Source of the DNA: Siderastrea siderea
Lineage: Eukaryota > Cnidaria > Anthozoa > Scleractinia > Rhizangiidae
Reading direction: 5' to 3'
NCBI GenBank assembly: GCA_964030785.1
Contig: OZ034975.1
Location: 45,601,569-45,665,568 of the forward strand
Length of the DNA: 64,000 nt
Positions 15,001-30,000 of this stretch are shown piece by piece. The notes below the pieces were generated by a model. That model did not search any database and was not told the DNA's origin. It saw only the letters and a program-made list of their open reading frames with translations. The translations under genes and the position numbers were made by a program. The first letter of the stretch is position 1. Each line of letters opens with the position of its first letter.

Positions 15001-18000
15001 GCTAAGGTGTGTTCTGTTGCTGAACGTCCCAAGAGGACATGCTTTCCAGTCCAGTCCAGTTCTAGGCGGACAATAGTACCCTCTTGGGCAGGCATGAAAG
15101 CCTGACTTAGGGTCGCCTGCGGTGACGTTTTCTGGGACACAGTAGTACCCTGCAGGGCAGTCTTGACAGGACGACTGCGCTGTGGCATTGGTAAATGATT
15201 TGGCAGGACAATCTTTTGGAGTGTCACTTCCTATAAGGGAAAAAACATAAGAGTGGACAGCTGTAGGACACCTTGCAATCAAAAGCACGTTCAGTCAATT
15301 TACATTACTACAGTCACAGTGTTCATAAGCAATCAAACAAGCATACTATGGTACTGATGATGACCATAATACCATTATGAAAAAGTGCTTGGTAATTGTC
15401 GAAAGCCAGAGATTGAACTCCTGTCTCATAGAAGTGTCTCATAATAAACTTCAAACAGGTTGTGAATGGACAACCCTGCATTTTGCCTCATAACGAAATG
15501 GATGCCAAGACAAGCGCCACAGCATTCAAAAGTTTTTAATCACTATGGACCAAACGATTTGTCAAAAAATATAGTAACAACGATTTTGAATCTTTTAGGA
15601 GGCCTGAGAATTTAAGAAATAATAATTCCACCCGCACTTGTTGGACATGAGGTGATTATCAGACTTATAACCACCTCAACACTACAGACCTTGTTGGTTA
15701 TCACCTCAAGTGTAATGCACACTTATGAAACAATATTGTTCAATACATTTCTACCAGATAGCTGTATGGAAATATTAGGGGAGCACCAGTGAGAGAATGA
15801 ATGTTTGTCTATCTCAGACTCACCTTGAGGGCAGTGTAAGCCAATAGGACAAGGTACAGCATTATCTACACTGGATCCAGTTGGGCAGTAATATCCTGCC
15901 CTGCATGGTCCTGTGGGGTAGGTCCTCCCTGGTTCAAAGCAGTATGATCCAGCTGTGCAGTTGGTGCATTGCTCTGCTTTCCACAGACCAGTTGTGTTAG
16001 AAAAGGTACCAACAGGGCAGTCTTTGGGTATGTGAGTGCCTTTTGGACAATATTTTCCAGCGGGACAGCCTTGTTCCTGTTTGCTGGTTGAGCCCTTGAT
16101 GCAGAAATAGCCTTCATGGCACAGTCCTGTTTCGTTGGTCCATCCTGGATACTCACAGTAAAATCCTTCTGTGCATGGAGTGCACTGGCTTGAGTTATGC
16201 AAACCTGTAAACCAAAGAAATTATGATTGTAGAAATCAAGAGAAAATAAATCATTCAATAATGCTCATTTTACAAGGAATACAATAGCCGTAAACCATGT
16301 GAGTTAGCCATTTCCTTCAAAGAGCCAGGCTCTTAACAATGAATTATTTTTAAATAATTCATTAACTTCAACTTTGTGTCTGTCAGGTAATTAAGGCATA
16401 TGGCGACAATGGATATTAGGAGAGCTCACTTTAGGTTACCTAACGCGTTACTGAATGTTCCAGATGGACAAAGTTCTGGTTCATCTGTGCCTTCAGGACA
16501 GTACCGTCCTGGTGGACACTCATTTGCATCATTTCCTTGGTTGGGTGTGGCAGATTTTGCACCTGTGAAAACAAGTACAACAATTAAGAATAAAAAATAA
16601 TTGTAGACTCATGAGTGTTAGGTTAACAGTCTTTGTGTGTTTTACCAAAAGAACAATTACCTGTCTTGCAGTAGTAACCAGCACTGCAAAGAGTCCGCGG
16701 ATGACTTAAACCTGCCTCACCACAGTAATAACGTGGAAGGCAAGGAGTACATTCACTCTGGCTTGCACGACCTGTTAGGTTGTTGAAAGTACCAATTTCA
16801 CATGGGAATTCCTCTGCATAACGAGTTCCATTGGTGCAATAGAACCCCTCAGGGCACACATATAAATTGTAATTCTCCACTCCACCAAATGTTGCATTGC
16901 AGTAGTACTGTTCAGGGCATTCCTTGCAACTGTCTTGTTTTAGTTCATCTTGATAATATCCAGACTCGCACTTTGTGGGACTGCCAGAACCTGCAGTACA
17001 CTTATTTCCACGTGGGCAGACATAGGATGATGGTGTGCCTACTGACTGTCCAGCTGGACAGTAGTAACCAGCTGAACATTGTCCATCAGGAGCATCAAGA
17101 CCAGATGTATTGCAGAAAGAGCCATCAGTGCATAGCACACATACACTTGAGCTAGTTCCTTCATCGCCACCATAATATGTTCCTGGATCACATGGGAAGG
17201 GGTCAGTAGAGCCTTCAGGGCAGTAATGCCCAGGTGGACATTTACGACCAGTGCCATCACTAGGTGTTGATGTACTTGCTCTTAGTTTGCAGTAGTAACC
17301 TGCACTACAATTTCCTTTGGGTTCACTAAGGCCTGTGACATCACAGAACTTGCCCCCATCACATTCCCTTGGATACACAGACCCTTCACGACAGTAATAG
17401 CCTGGCTGACATTGCCCACCATGCGTAGTAGTCTTGTTAGATGTCGCACTTCCATTACAATACCAGCCTGCACTACAGAGCCCTGTTGGCCATGAATTGC
17501 CGTCACCTTCACAGTAGCTACCTTTTGTACATGGGACACAAGATGAGATGCTCTTTTGTCCTGTCAGGTTGTTAAATGTGCCAGGTTGACATGGAAACTG
17601 GTATGGCTGGGTGGTGTTGATTGGACAGTAATGACCACTAGGACAGGTGCTGTTGATATAAGTGACTGTCCGTCCCAGACAATAGTAACCAGATGGACAA
17701 GGCTTACATTCCTTCTGCCCACTTTCATCATTGTATGTTCCTGCTGGGCAGTCTTTGGGTACATTGGAGCCCTCCATGCAGTATGTTCCAGGGGGACAGA
17801 TGTCACCAATGCCAGTGTACTGGCCCAAGAAGGTTGGATTGGGACATGAACTGTTGGTCACATTGTAGCTGTCAATGTAAGGCTTTCTAACTGAGACACC
17901 TGCATTGCAAACAATCATAATGACGATTAGCAAAACAGCAAAATAATACTATTATATTGTTTTCAAGCTCACAGTGACAAATCCACAGAGTTAGTTCCCT

Positions 18001-21000
18001 GGTCTTACACAGGGAATTGGAATTGAGAAATGATGGTTTTTTGTGGAGGGAGGAAAACCAGAGAAACCAGAGAACCAAAAACGTACTAAACCTTAAAATG
18101 GTGAGAGCTCCAGAATTAAACGTGGCCATACTAGCGAGAAGAGAGTGCTTTCATCAATGTGCCCTCCCTTTTCTCCCAACTATTTTATAAAGGAAAGAAC
18201 AAATAAGGTTGTGCGAAGATTACACATGCAATTTTTAAGCATTTGTTTTTCTAATCTCCGCATTCACAAGACAAAATGGTTGTGCACTGTAAATACATCA
18301 CTAACCTGTTGTGCAGTAATAACCAGGTGCACAGAAATCTGTTGGAGATGTGAGGTTCCTTCCATCACAGAATTTACCAGCATCACAGTCCTTACATTGC
18401 TTCTCACTGTACAGGCCAAGCCTGTCGCTATAAGCACCCGCTGGGCATGAATGCCAGTCAAGACCTGTTCCTTCAGGACAGTAGAACCCTCTTGGGCAGA
18501 TGCGATATCCAACAGATTCATTTCGTGCAAGCTCCAGAGGGAAGCAGTAGAAGCCATTGGGACACGGGTCACACCTATCCTTCCCTGAAGAGTTGGTAAA
18601 TGATCCTGCTGGGCAGGGTTTGGGTGTGGCACTTCCTAGCGGGCAGTGGAACCCAATGCGGCACTCATGTGGGTCTTGTACAGATGAGCCAGTTGGACAG
18701 TAGGAACCATTTTTGCATGGACCAGATACATCGGGCTGTCCTGGTGTAGAACAGTAAAAGCCTACCACAAAAAAATAAATCTTTAAATCTACCTATCCAT
18801 GTTCTGTCGATACTAACTCCGAAAGAAACAAGTTGTGCAGTCCAAACAATGCTGTTTAAGGTATGACATCAAATCCTTATTTTTTCTCTATTTTGTTACT
18901 TTCACCAAAGAGAAACATGTGTGAAAAAAAAGTATGTACAAACAACCAATATCTTAACAGATAATATAATGCAGAGATAATGGCAAGGTCACATATAAGG
19001 ATCATCACAATTATTTCCAGTTTCAAAAGCTAAAAAAGTAGTAAAAAATGGCTGATCTAAATAAAACTGAGGCTGTCCATATTGACATTGGGATCATCTA
19101 GGTGAGTGTTCCAAATTCTACTGGATCTAGTGAAGAAGGATGTTTGAAATGTGTTTAACTTTATCCCAACGATTTTACCATAACGTTAACAGTCATCCAC
19201 TGCAGAGACACTTCCCAGGATGAAATCATCAACGGTTCAGTATATTTTAGGGTTTTCCATCCAAGGGAAACACAGAACCCCTTCGGGGAAAAAAGAATGC
19301 ATCATCCACTATCCCAAAAGTTACCAAGATTCTTTCTCCCCACACAAGGTTTGACCTTTCTGGAGAAAGAGTAACTTTGTGACAAAACGTTACCTGCAGT
19401 GCAGTTGATACAGTCATTTATACTTGTTCTGGTGTAATTAGGCTGGTACGTTCCGATAGGACACAATTCGGGTTCTTTATTGTTGCCAACACAGTAGGTA
19501 CCAGGGTAACAAGGGACCTCCCTTGGGCTTGATGAGCCAGGTGGACAATAATATCCAGCATCACATGGTCCAATGGGAGCATCTCGCCCAGGCTGAGAGC
19601 AGTGAAAACCAGCTGTACAGTTCCAGCATTCACTGACATCCTTGTAACCTAAACAAGCAGGCATATATGCGACATTAGAAGAAATAATTATGGAGATTTG
19701 AATGTAAACAGTGTAGGGTGAGGTGACATTGACAGTATGAGATTCTTGTGGAGGCCAGTTGGTGCAGATAATTTTCTTTTTTCATACATTTCATGTTTTA
19801 CATGTTTTTAAGACAAACCTGTGTCATTTCCAAATGTCCCTAAAGGACAGTTGTTAGGTTCACCAGTTCCTTTGGGACAGTAGTGTCCAACTGGACAGAT
19901 GTTGGCGTCTTCTCCTTGATCAGGGGAAGCAGAAGTTGCATTACGTCGACAAAAGTAACCAGCAGCACATGTTTTATTAGGCAGTGACATTCCTGAAAGA
20001 AAAAATTGAATATGAGAAAAAGGGTCAAAAGCCGTTCCATGGGGTAACCATGATCACTTTCTAAAGGCTGCTGCAGAATCGTCTCATGTAAAAAACAAGT
20101 CACCTTGCCTCTACCTCCATTCTTGAGAGGTCTTTACATGCCTCGCGTAAAGAAATGTCATCTTCTATTTATTCTGCGATACAGTTTACTACGACTTTTC
20201 ACATATTCAATTTCAAATGTTCATCTTTCATGCATATGTCTTCCATGTATACTGTCATTGCTACTTTGTCGTTGTCATTTGAACCTAAAAATTAACTAAT
20301 TGCAAAAATATATTTTGCTACCAACAGATATACTAACTGAGCTAATTGATAAGGGTATATTAACTAACATACCTTCCACTGGGCAGTAAAATCCTGGGGA
20401 GCAACTCACACAATCCTCTATCCTTGTGCGCCGTGTCCTGTTGTTGTATGTTCCAGCTGGACATGGGAACTCGTAAGGGAGTGATGTACCATTAGGACAA
20501 TAATACCCCTGTGGACATGGCCGTGACTCATATTCCGAATTATTTCCAGGGCAGTAGTAACCTTCCAAACAGATTAATCCCTCACTGAGCTTTGGAACAG
20601 GACAGTACTGCCCTGCAGGGCAAAGCAGTGGTGCTTTTGATCCTTTAGGGCAATAATGCCCAATTGGACATATTCCTCCATAGCCTGTTTCTCTGCCGTC
20701 ATAATGTGGACAAGAGTCATTACCAATCGATGCATTATACGCTGTAATATTATCACCAATAGGATCAGGTCTGTCAACCCCATAGGCACACCAATGCCCT
20801 GATGCACAATCACCAGTGTAGTTTGTAGCATGCTCATATGCACAGTACTTCCCTGGGTCACATGACTTGCATTGGGAAACTCTCTCTAGTGTCTTCTGTG
20901 CACCATATGTTCCCTTGGGACATGGTTTCAAGTCAATACCAGTGCCATAAGGGCAGTAATAGCCTTGTGTGCAGTTCTTTGGAACACCAGCTATCTTGCA

Positions 21001-24000
21001 GAAAAATCCAGCAGGGCATAGTGAGCATTCTTTTGCATGGGTTGTTTTGGCAAAGCTGTTGTTTTGGCATGGGATGGGTTCTGATGTTCCTCCTGGACAG
21101 AAATGTCCAACTGTACAGAAATACTGATGTGGATCTTTAACCTTGTTACCTCCAGGGCAGTAATACCTATGGAAAAAATCCACAGTGATTACTAAGCAAA
21201 TAAAGCAATGGCATGAAGAATCTCTAATAGTAATAAGTAAAATTTGTAGTCACCAATCTTCGAGGGAAAATCACTAAATTAAGTTGTCCATTACAGTAAT
21301 GTCTTATTCAGGCCATTAGGCAAGTTGCAAAACATGTTTGGTCTGCTTTCCATTCTCCTTGACAACAAGGAACCCAAACCCAACACTTGGAACACTACAG
21401 ACAATACAAAAGCAAACAGCACTTATTTTTTCTATGGTACATGTGCTGACAAAAATTTCTTACACCAAAATTTACCATAAATGGTTCACACATCACAGTT
21501 GCACAGTTATGGCCAGACTACTCCTTAATTAGGAAAATAGGAAGCTAAAAATACCTTTCTGCACAAGGGGCGGTCACATTTGTCAGCCCAACACCTTGGC
21601 AGTAATATCCCGGGGTGCAGTTAAAGCAATCACTGATAGATATTCCCTTAGTGATGCTCCTAAATGTTCCATTTGGACATAGTACAGGCTCATACGTTCC
21701 TTCAGGACAATATCTTCCAGGAGGACACTCAATCTGGTCTGCACGTGATGCCCCCGTGGGACAGTAGTACCCCTCCCTACAGGGCCCTGTTGGCTTCACC
21801 AGGTTGTAGGTTTCACAGTACTTCCCAGCAGTACAGTTCTCACATTGCTCAACTGAGAAAAGTTTCGTTTTGTTACTGAAGGTCCCTGGAGGACACTTCT
21901 CAGGTTCTGCAGTGCCGACAGGGCAGTAGAATCCAGCAGGACAAGGACCAGCATCAGTGTAGTTGAATGTGCCGGGAGGACATACTAATGCAGTTGTATT
22001 GTCAGATGACTCTGTTGCATTGTATTCTGGTGTTGCCACAGTCGCACCACTTCGGCAGAAATATCCTACAAATAATCACAATGATAATCGCACATTCAAT
22101 AACAACAGAAACTAAGATGGTATGATAATTAAAATTTGTCATTATCATTTCCTGACCTTGATCGCATTGCTTCGTGTAGGTTGTCTGTCCCAGCTCGTCA
22201 CAGTAGTAACCACCTGGGCATGGACTGCATTCACTGACACGAGACAAACCAGAGGCACCGCTGAACGTTCCCACAGGACATGGAAACTCATAGGCATGTT
22301 TAGTGCCATTAGGACAATAGTGCCCTGGAGGACAAGTGCTGTTCTGGTAGAGAACAACTGGGGCATAGCGATTGTCACAGTAGAATTCCTCTGGACACAC
22401 CTAAAAAGTAAGGGATAAAGTAAGGGATAAAGATTCACTTTTAATTAATGAATTTGTGGGTTTATGCCCACTTCACTTTCTCACACTACTTTAATTCCTG
22501 AACACTAAGCAATTGACTGCATTGAATTAATATCACATAACATCTCCAGAAGAGACAGGAAGGATATTCAGATAAAATGTAACATCAACCGAAATTCAGA
22601 TTGGTTAAAAAAGGTTTTGATGCTTGATGACTACAAAACCAACTTAAGCTCCGTGGTCAAATGTAGCACAGAGAAGAAAAATCATTTATAGCAGAGCCTG
22701 CGGGCAAAGCCCGCCAGCGGAGCTCCATTGCTAAGGAAATATGGTAACCTATCAATCCGAGAAATTTTGGTTGTGACGTAATAGTCACGTGACCGTCCGT
22801 CCGTCCGTCCGTCCGTCCGCACACTCTGTGGGAGGGGGAGGGGAGTCCCAATACAACCCGACGGGGGCAGAGAATGCCATCTTTTCTTGGTGGGAAATCG
22901 CACGGTGCTTTAGGGCAACCGGCATTTTTCTTGGCGGGAAATCGCATGACCATCGTCGCTTTTGAAAAAGAGGTTTCTTTAACAGCTTAAGCTTCTTTAG
23001 CATTTAACGATTGCTCGAGAGTAATGAAGTTTTATACTTCACAAAAAAACATCTAATATATATAAATGGAAAGAAAAAGTTCAAAAGAATACTGGTAAAA
23101 GGCGAAAAGTTCAAGTTACGAAAGCTGCATTCAGAGGACCTCATCGCTTTGTTTTCTTCACGGCGGAGAGTTTGCCCTGTTCTGAAACACAACCGAGTAA
23201 GTGAAGTTTTTAAAAGGTCTAAGGTACATGATTTCGAGTATTACGATGAAAGAAATTACGTTTTGAAATGTAAATTTAATTTATGCCATCAGAAATGTGT
23301 TATTTAGTTTTGACTTTAAAAAAATATTAGAAAACGCGCTCAGATTTGTGACAGATTCTTGAATATTTTGCCATGCTGAGCCGATTTCACTCGCGTGGAC
23401 CGACCTACGATTTTGGAAGTGTAACGCGAATTGCATTTAAGTTTAAACATAGGGGTTTTCGAATAAATGCTTTTCAAAAATGATTTCTCTGTCCATTATT
23501 TTGTGTTTGTTTATTCATAAATGTGTAGGTCTAAGCACAGCCGCAAGACAACTGCACAAGCTTTGCTTTCAATTTTCACCGTCCGGTCCATCTCTTTGTG
23601 CAACTGTCGATTTTCTTGTTCTAGAAGTTTTCAATAGTAATAATCTTTTAAGCGAAGCAGTTGTCGGTTTAAAGCTATTTTACCCGAAAAGCTTCCGAAA
23701 ACAGTTTTGTGCGTTCCTCAAAGCGCCTAACTTTATATAGGCTTACTTCGCATCCGCAAAACTTATGCCGGCATAATAACAATTTAATTAAAGCGTGTTT
23801 GGCGTTTCTTTGTTTTGAATCTTGATTGTCTCTAGTTAGAGAACGAAATATAACAGTTATTTGGAAAACTATAAGCGAAGCAGTTGTCGGTTTAAACCTA
23901 TTATGCCTGAAAAGCTTCCAAAAACAGTTCGGTGCATTTTTTAAAGTGCTCGAATTTCAGACAATTTGCAGCCACAAAACTTATGCAACAGAGTTAAGAA

Positions 24001-27000
24001 TGTTTGGACGGTGTTTGTTCGTTTGTTTTCAATCTCGATGGTCTCAAGTTAGAGAATGAAATATAAGCGAAGCAGTTTTGAGTTTAAAGCTATTTTATCC
24101 CGTAAGTAATGTGTTCCTCAAAGTGCTTGAATTTTTTCGTGGCTGCTAAAACCTACGCGACATTTCTTCGATAAGTTTATTACAAGTGCTTCGAAGCTCC
24201 CCAGATCCTTTATTTCGGGTAATCCCAGTAAAATGCCGGTGAAATGTCAGTATAAATTTTTGACCAGACTAATATTTTAATTTAGTGGCAGTTCATGTTA
24301 TTTGTTAACATCCGAACGCAATGAAGATAACCCCTTTAAACAGTCGAATAATTTTTATTTTGTTTTTGTAAATGAGCGCCGTTTCAAGTTCATTCAAGTG
24401 AACAGCCAATAAACCAAGGAGATTTGACAAGCCTTCACAGTTAATGACAGGATATGGAAACATTGCAAACACCAAGCTAGACGGCTCGTGAGTAAAATAA
24501 TCAAGCTGTGCTCAGCCTCTAGAACGACCTTTCGAGCTTGGTTTTACAGGACAGATCCCCAAAATATTGAAGGACGATTCGGAACACTTTCAGGCTTTTT
24601 GAGAAACACTTTTCGAAAGCGAACGAGCCAAAAAAAGCCCTGAAATGTATTTCAGACCGAAAAGTTTCAGGACTATTTTTGAGAAACGAACACCAGTTTA
24701 TTCCTTCGCGGCTCCGCTTTTAGGCTTGGCTAAATCTATATATTATCCTAAGCATGTCAACATTGTTTCCATGTCCTCAAAATTAACCCTGAGTGAGATA
24801 CACACATACACTCCAATATTACATTACTCGAGAAAACATAAAGCAACATTTATGCTTGATGACACGAGTGTGAGTTGAGATTCACAACCTCAGCTGAGTT
24901 AACAAATAGGACACATCACAGGAATTGAACCAAATCCTGTTTAAAGCTCAGCTAACTGTATGATCACTACAGTCATTTCATATTTGTATAAGGGGTATGA
25001 GACAAAGACAAGCAGGGTAAAAGAACCCTGGCCAGGATGATAACTTTACTTACCTTACAGGATGCTTGATTGGAAGTATCCTGATAAGTGCCACTTTCAC
25101 ACCGCACGGGTTCCTTTGAACCAGTTGGACAGAAATGCCCAAGAGTGCACTCAAGACCATTGGGATTTCGCACTTTCTGTCCCGGAGGGCAGTAAAAACC
25201 AGCATCACACAAATTTGTTGGCTTTGTGTTACCAAACCCTTCACAGTAGTACCCACTAGTGCAGTTAGCACAGTCCTCAACCTGTCGATTGCGAGTCGCA
25301 TTTGAGTATGTCCCTGGAGGACATGGGGTGGGTGAAGCACTGACAGATGGACAGTAGTAGCCAGCAGGACACTCATCTCCAGTGATACCATCAGTGGGTC
25401 TGTCTGTTTTGGATCCATTACGACAAAAGAATCCAGCTGCACAATCCCCTGATGGTGCTGGCAGCGCTTCACTTCCACAGAACTTTCTTTCTGGACATGT
25501 CAGTGGTTGCGAACTTCCTTTTGGGCAGTACGTTCCATTAAGGCACTTTCCTCCTTTGGTGACTGGCCTGGCTGCTGTTGTACCTCCACTGCAATAGTAT
25601 CCCTCATCACACAAGTCGGTCACATTGGATTGACCTTCAACATAAACATCCAGATTGGTCAGTCTATTATTGCATGCATCTAAAAGGTGCATATGTGGGA
25701 ACTCTATGCTAACTCATGTTTTATTCTGCAAATGGAAACCTATAATGAGACACTTAGAATACACTATTGAGCAAGACATCTCTGTGGTACAGCATTTTCT
25801 ATTTTAATTTTCATCCAGTGAAATTTTGAGTTGTCCACTTCTCTTCAGTTTGTTGTTCTTTACATAAACAAAAAGTACTTTACCTTGCTTATCACAGTAA
25901 TAACCAGCAGTGCAAGACACACAGTCCCCAGGAGCAGATCTGCCTGTCAAGCTGTTAAATGTTCCCTCAGGACATGCATTATCATTGGCATAGGGCGTAT
26001 TCTGTGGACAGTAATACCCAGATGGGCACTCAATTGGAGTCGTGGTGTTACCGCTACAGTAAAAACCTTCTGGACAGTCCTGACAAGTTGCTTGACCACT
26101 TGCATTGTTGTATGATCCTGGAAGACAAGGTTGTGGCCAAGAAGACCCTTGAGGACAGTGAAATCCCGGAGGACAAATGTCACCATGAGAAGAGTTAGGT
26201 CTCTTTGTTGGAGATCCCTCGAGGCAGTAATATCCAGGGTCACATGGGCCTGTCACTGCATCCTGATGTCCAAGCTCACAGTAATGACCAGCGGTACACT
26301 CTGTGCAGTCGGTCATTGAAGTCAATTTCCCGACAACCCCCGGTGCAAAAGTACCACGTGGACAGGCAGTGGAAGCAGAAACCCCTTCCTCACAGTAATA
26401 CCCTCCTTCTGGGCATTCACCAAACCATTTTGGATTATTATCAGGGTCATCAGGTGGAGTTCTTTTCTTGGCACCTTTCAAGCAGAAGTACCCTGCACTG
26501 CATAGGCCAGTTACAGCTTTTAACGCTGGTGTCTCACAGTAATGGCCTCCTAAACAGTATGTGCATTCACCCTCTGTTCTAAGTCCAGTTCTGTTGCCAA
26601 AAGTGCCGACAGGGCAGGCTTGTTTGAGTCCATCGTTCGCTGATCCTATAAGGCAGTAGTATCCCTGAGGACACGGAGGTGGGTTGACTGTTCCTAAAAG
26701 ACATTCTGTGCCAGCACTGCAAACATCGCATGTTTCCTTGCCTTCAATTGCAGCATGATAACCTTGGAAAAATAACGATATTCGTTTCTCTCAGAACTTA
26801 CTGTCTATTTCACTGCTGTGGGCAGACCTGACTTTTTGAAACAGGATTCACCTGTCATGTCTGCTCTTAATCATAAAGTGGTGAAGGAAATTACCAGATC
26901 TCTTGCTTCCTTGCAACTGTTCATATACCAGGACGTTAGCAGTTCTTCTGTTAACTCATTTCAAGTGCAAATTTCCATCATTTTGTGATCATGGAGGAAT

Positions 27001-30000
27001 CATGGCACGTGAATAATTGCTGGCGAATCGTGGTATGTCCATAATGATTTGCCATGGGTCATAAAACAACAATGGAAATTTGCATATGGAATGTGTTTAT
27101 GGAAGAAATGACACTTCCTTCATGAGTATAACAATCACAAAGAGCAAAAAGATCTGCAAATTACCAAGCTTTGTTGCTTTGTGATTATGGGTGATTATGG
27201 AAAGCAAACCACCTTTGACAAGTGAGGTCTGTGCAAAGCAATGGAATCAGTTGTAAACTACTTATATTTATTTCCCTTTGTTCCTGGTGCAGAATATTCA
27301 ATTGGCCGAGGGTAAGCAGGAAATTTAAATCAGCCCAGCCAGCCTTTATAGGCATGTCCCTTCAAAATTACTTTTCTTTTCTACTGAAAATTCAGGTGGT
27401 ATTACAAATGTATGCACTCCTTCAGCAAGTGGAAGTTTGCCAGATTAGCAAGGTCTATACCTCTACTTTGCACAGATTTGTCTTTTCTTAGAATATTCTC
27501 TGTCTCTAGTGGAGTAGAGATAAAAATACAGCATGCTATCCAAGCCAAAGAAATGAAACGGCACATGATTTACTTGCCATAAATTTACTCCAACTTGCAT
27601 AACAATGCACACATTTGCACACATATTTACCTACATTTGTCAATGATGGGGTCTTCACCTGAACTAACTGAAAAATGTAAGAAAATTAGAAAACTATTTA
27701 AGAAACAGTGGAATGCTTTGAAGGACTCAAATACCTGGAGCACATTTTTCTGGTTGTTGTCCTGCAACACAAAAGTGTCCTCTAGGGCAGATACCTCCTG
27801 TGGAGTCATTGTTAGGCTTGGGCATTTTAGCTCCGCGTAAACAAAAATAGCCAGGAGCACAGATACCAGAAACTTCCGTCTTTCCTGTGCCATTGCAGTA
27901 ATGTCCAAGATCACACTTGGTACAATCGCCTACAGCTTCGCCACCAGTTACTTTGCTGAGGAACAAAATTTACTAAACTCAGTAATTATGTATTTGTGCA
28001 GATTGTCATAAATTGTGTAACTGACATGACATGAATCATGCAATCATGAAGTGAGATTAAAATAATTAAAGATACATATATAAAAGAGAAAGAGAGATCT
28101 TTCAACTTCAGCAGTCACAAATACAGCCTGAGAAAAATCTTGCTGATTATTTTATGCTCTGACCTTTCTAGAGTACACGCTTTATCACTAAGCTGTGAAT
28201 ACATACGTGGTAGCTACACAACTGACATTTGTGACCTCTCTTATGCCCACAAAACAAGGAACACATTATAATGTTTAGTATATGAAATAAATCATACGTT
28301 TTAGGCACAGTTTATGTCAGGTCACTTGTGTGCTAAACATAACTGAAGAGTTTTAAGATGGCAGAAGACAATATAGCATTCACAAGAAGTTGAGAGATTA
28401 TTTATACAGTAGCCTATTCTAAAACTGCAAAAACAAGAAAAGCCTTACCGGTATGTACCTTCCGGGCAAGGTATTTCATAGGTTGTTCCAGCTGGACAGT
28501 AGCGTCCTGCAGAACACAGTCGGCCCCATTCCAGGACACCCAACTCAAATGTTGGGGTTGGTCTTGTTGCATTGTAAAAGCAAATGTAGCCTGCATCACA
28601 GTCCCCTGGTGACCAAGAAAAACAATGTGCTGACCAGAAAGGAATTTCTCCTCATAAAATTAGAAGTAGGTCAGGGTAAGGTTGCATTCAGGTTTTAGGT
28701 CTCTCACATGTTTGGTGCTTAACTCCATCTTCTGCGGCATGAAGCAACGAGGAGTGTTACTACCCCCCCCCCCTGGATACCCAACATAAGGATACCCACA
28801 GGATCCCCAGCATAAGGTGACTAGGACTATTACTACTCTGCCCTGGATGGGATGCTAGTCTGTCACAGGGTACCCAGCATAGAGTGGCTAGGATGTATTA
28901 CTACCTTTCCCTCGATGGGAGGCTAGTCCACCATATGATACCCAGCATGAAGCAACTAGGAGTGTTACTACTTCCCCTGGATGGGATGCTAGTCCATCAC
29001 AGGGTGCCGAGCATTAAGTGGCTAGGAGTGTTACTACACCCCCCGGATGGGATACTAGTCCATCACAGGGTACCCAGCATTAAGTGGCTAGGAGTATCAC
29101 TACTCCCCCCAGCAAGAAATGCTATTTCATCCCAAGGTAAACCCAAGCAATTTGTTACGGCAGGTTAGGGCATAGAAATACCATGGCAGAGAGCACAATG
29201 GCTTTTTTGCAGGTTGTAACTGGAAAAACAATGAAGTTTATGTTTGAAGCCAGGATCAGAAACAGTTAATTACACAACCCTAGTCAATTTGCACCATGCT
29301 GAGGCAGAATCACACTGAAGACTAGCAAGCAAAACTAACCTATTCAGGATGGCGAACTTCGGTTGAGTAGTAAAGCAAACAACTGAAAATATAGTCATGC
29401 AGATACCTGTAGGTACAGCTTGTGCCGTTGGATTACAGTATTGCCCAGCAGGGCATCCCAAGCAGCTTGAATTGTACACTTGTCTAGTGTGGTTGTTAAA
29501 TGTCCCTGCAGGGCATGCAAACTGTCTGTCTGAGCCAGGAGGACAGTAGTATCCTTTTTCACATTCAATCATGCTGGTCATGTTTTTCGTGGGGCAATAA
29601 TATCCTCCAACACATGGAAGGCAGCTGCTTTGTCTGTCGTGGGGTTGATAGGTTCCTGGCAAACAGGGCTGTGGCTCTGCAGATCCCAATAGAGTGAAAT
29701 GCCCAGCAGGGGTAGCTGTGAGATTGGGTGATATGGATGCCTCAGAGCAATAATAGCCTGGATAACATGGCCCCTCTGGTGCCGTCAGCTGTTTCTTAGA
29801 GCAGTAGTAGCCAGGATCACAGAGTTGACAATCCTGGTCACTTGTACCACCAGTGCTCTTACTGTACGTCCCAGGAGAACAGGAATCGAACTCGAAAGAA
29901 CCTGTGACACAGAATGTCCCCTCAGGGCAAGGTCGGCCTGTGACACCATCAGTTGGTGTTCCTGTGTATGCTCCACCATAACAGACATAGCCAGGGTCAC

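Larger units (their letters stand above)
22401..25053. other. Intron 22 of gene 1, repeat-filled
   Basis: The third-longest intron of gene 1. It holds the repeats at 22660-22960 and 23647-24170. The stretch 24180-25053 shows nothing recognisable beyond AT-rich sequence and short ORFs without family features. Confidence 0.7.

Noticed and set aside
22657..22953. Minus-strand ORFs across the (CCGT)n repeat
   Set aside because: They are simple-sequence translation of the microsatellite and GC-rich repeat, with no family features.
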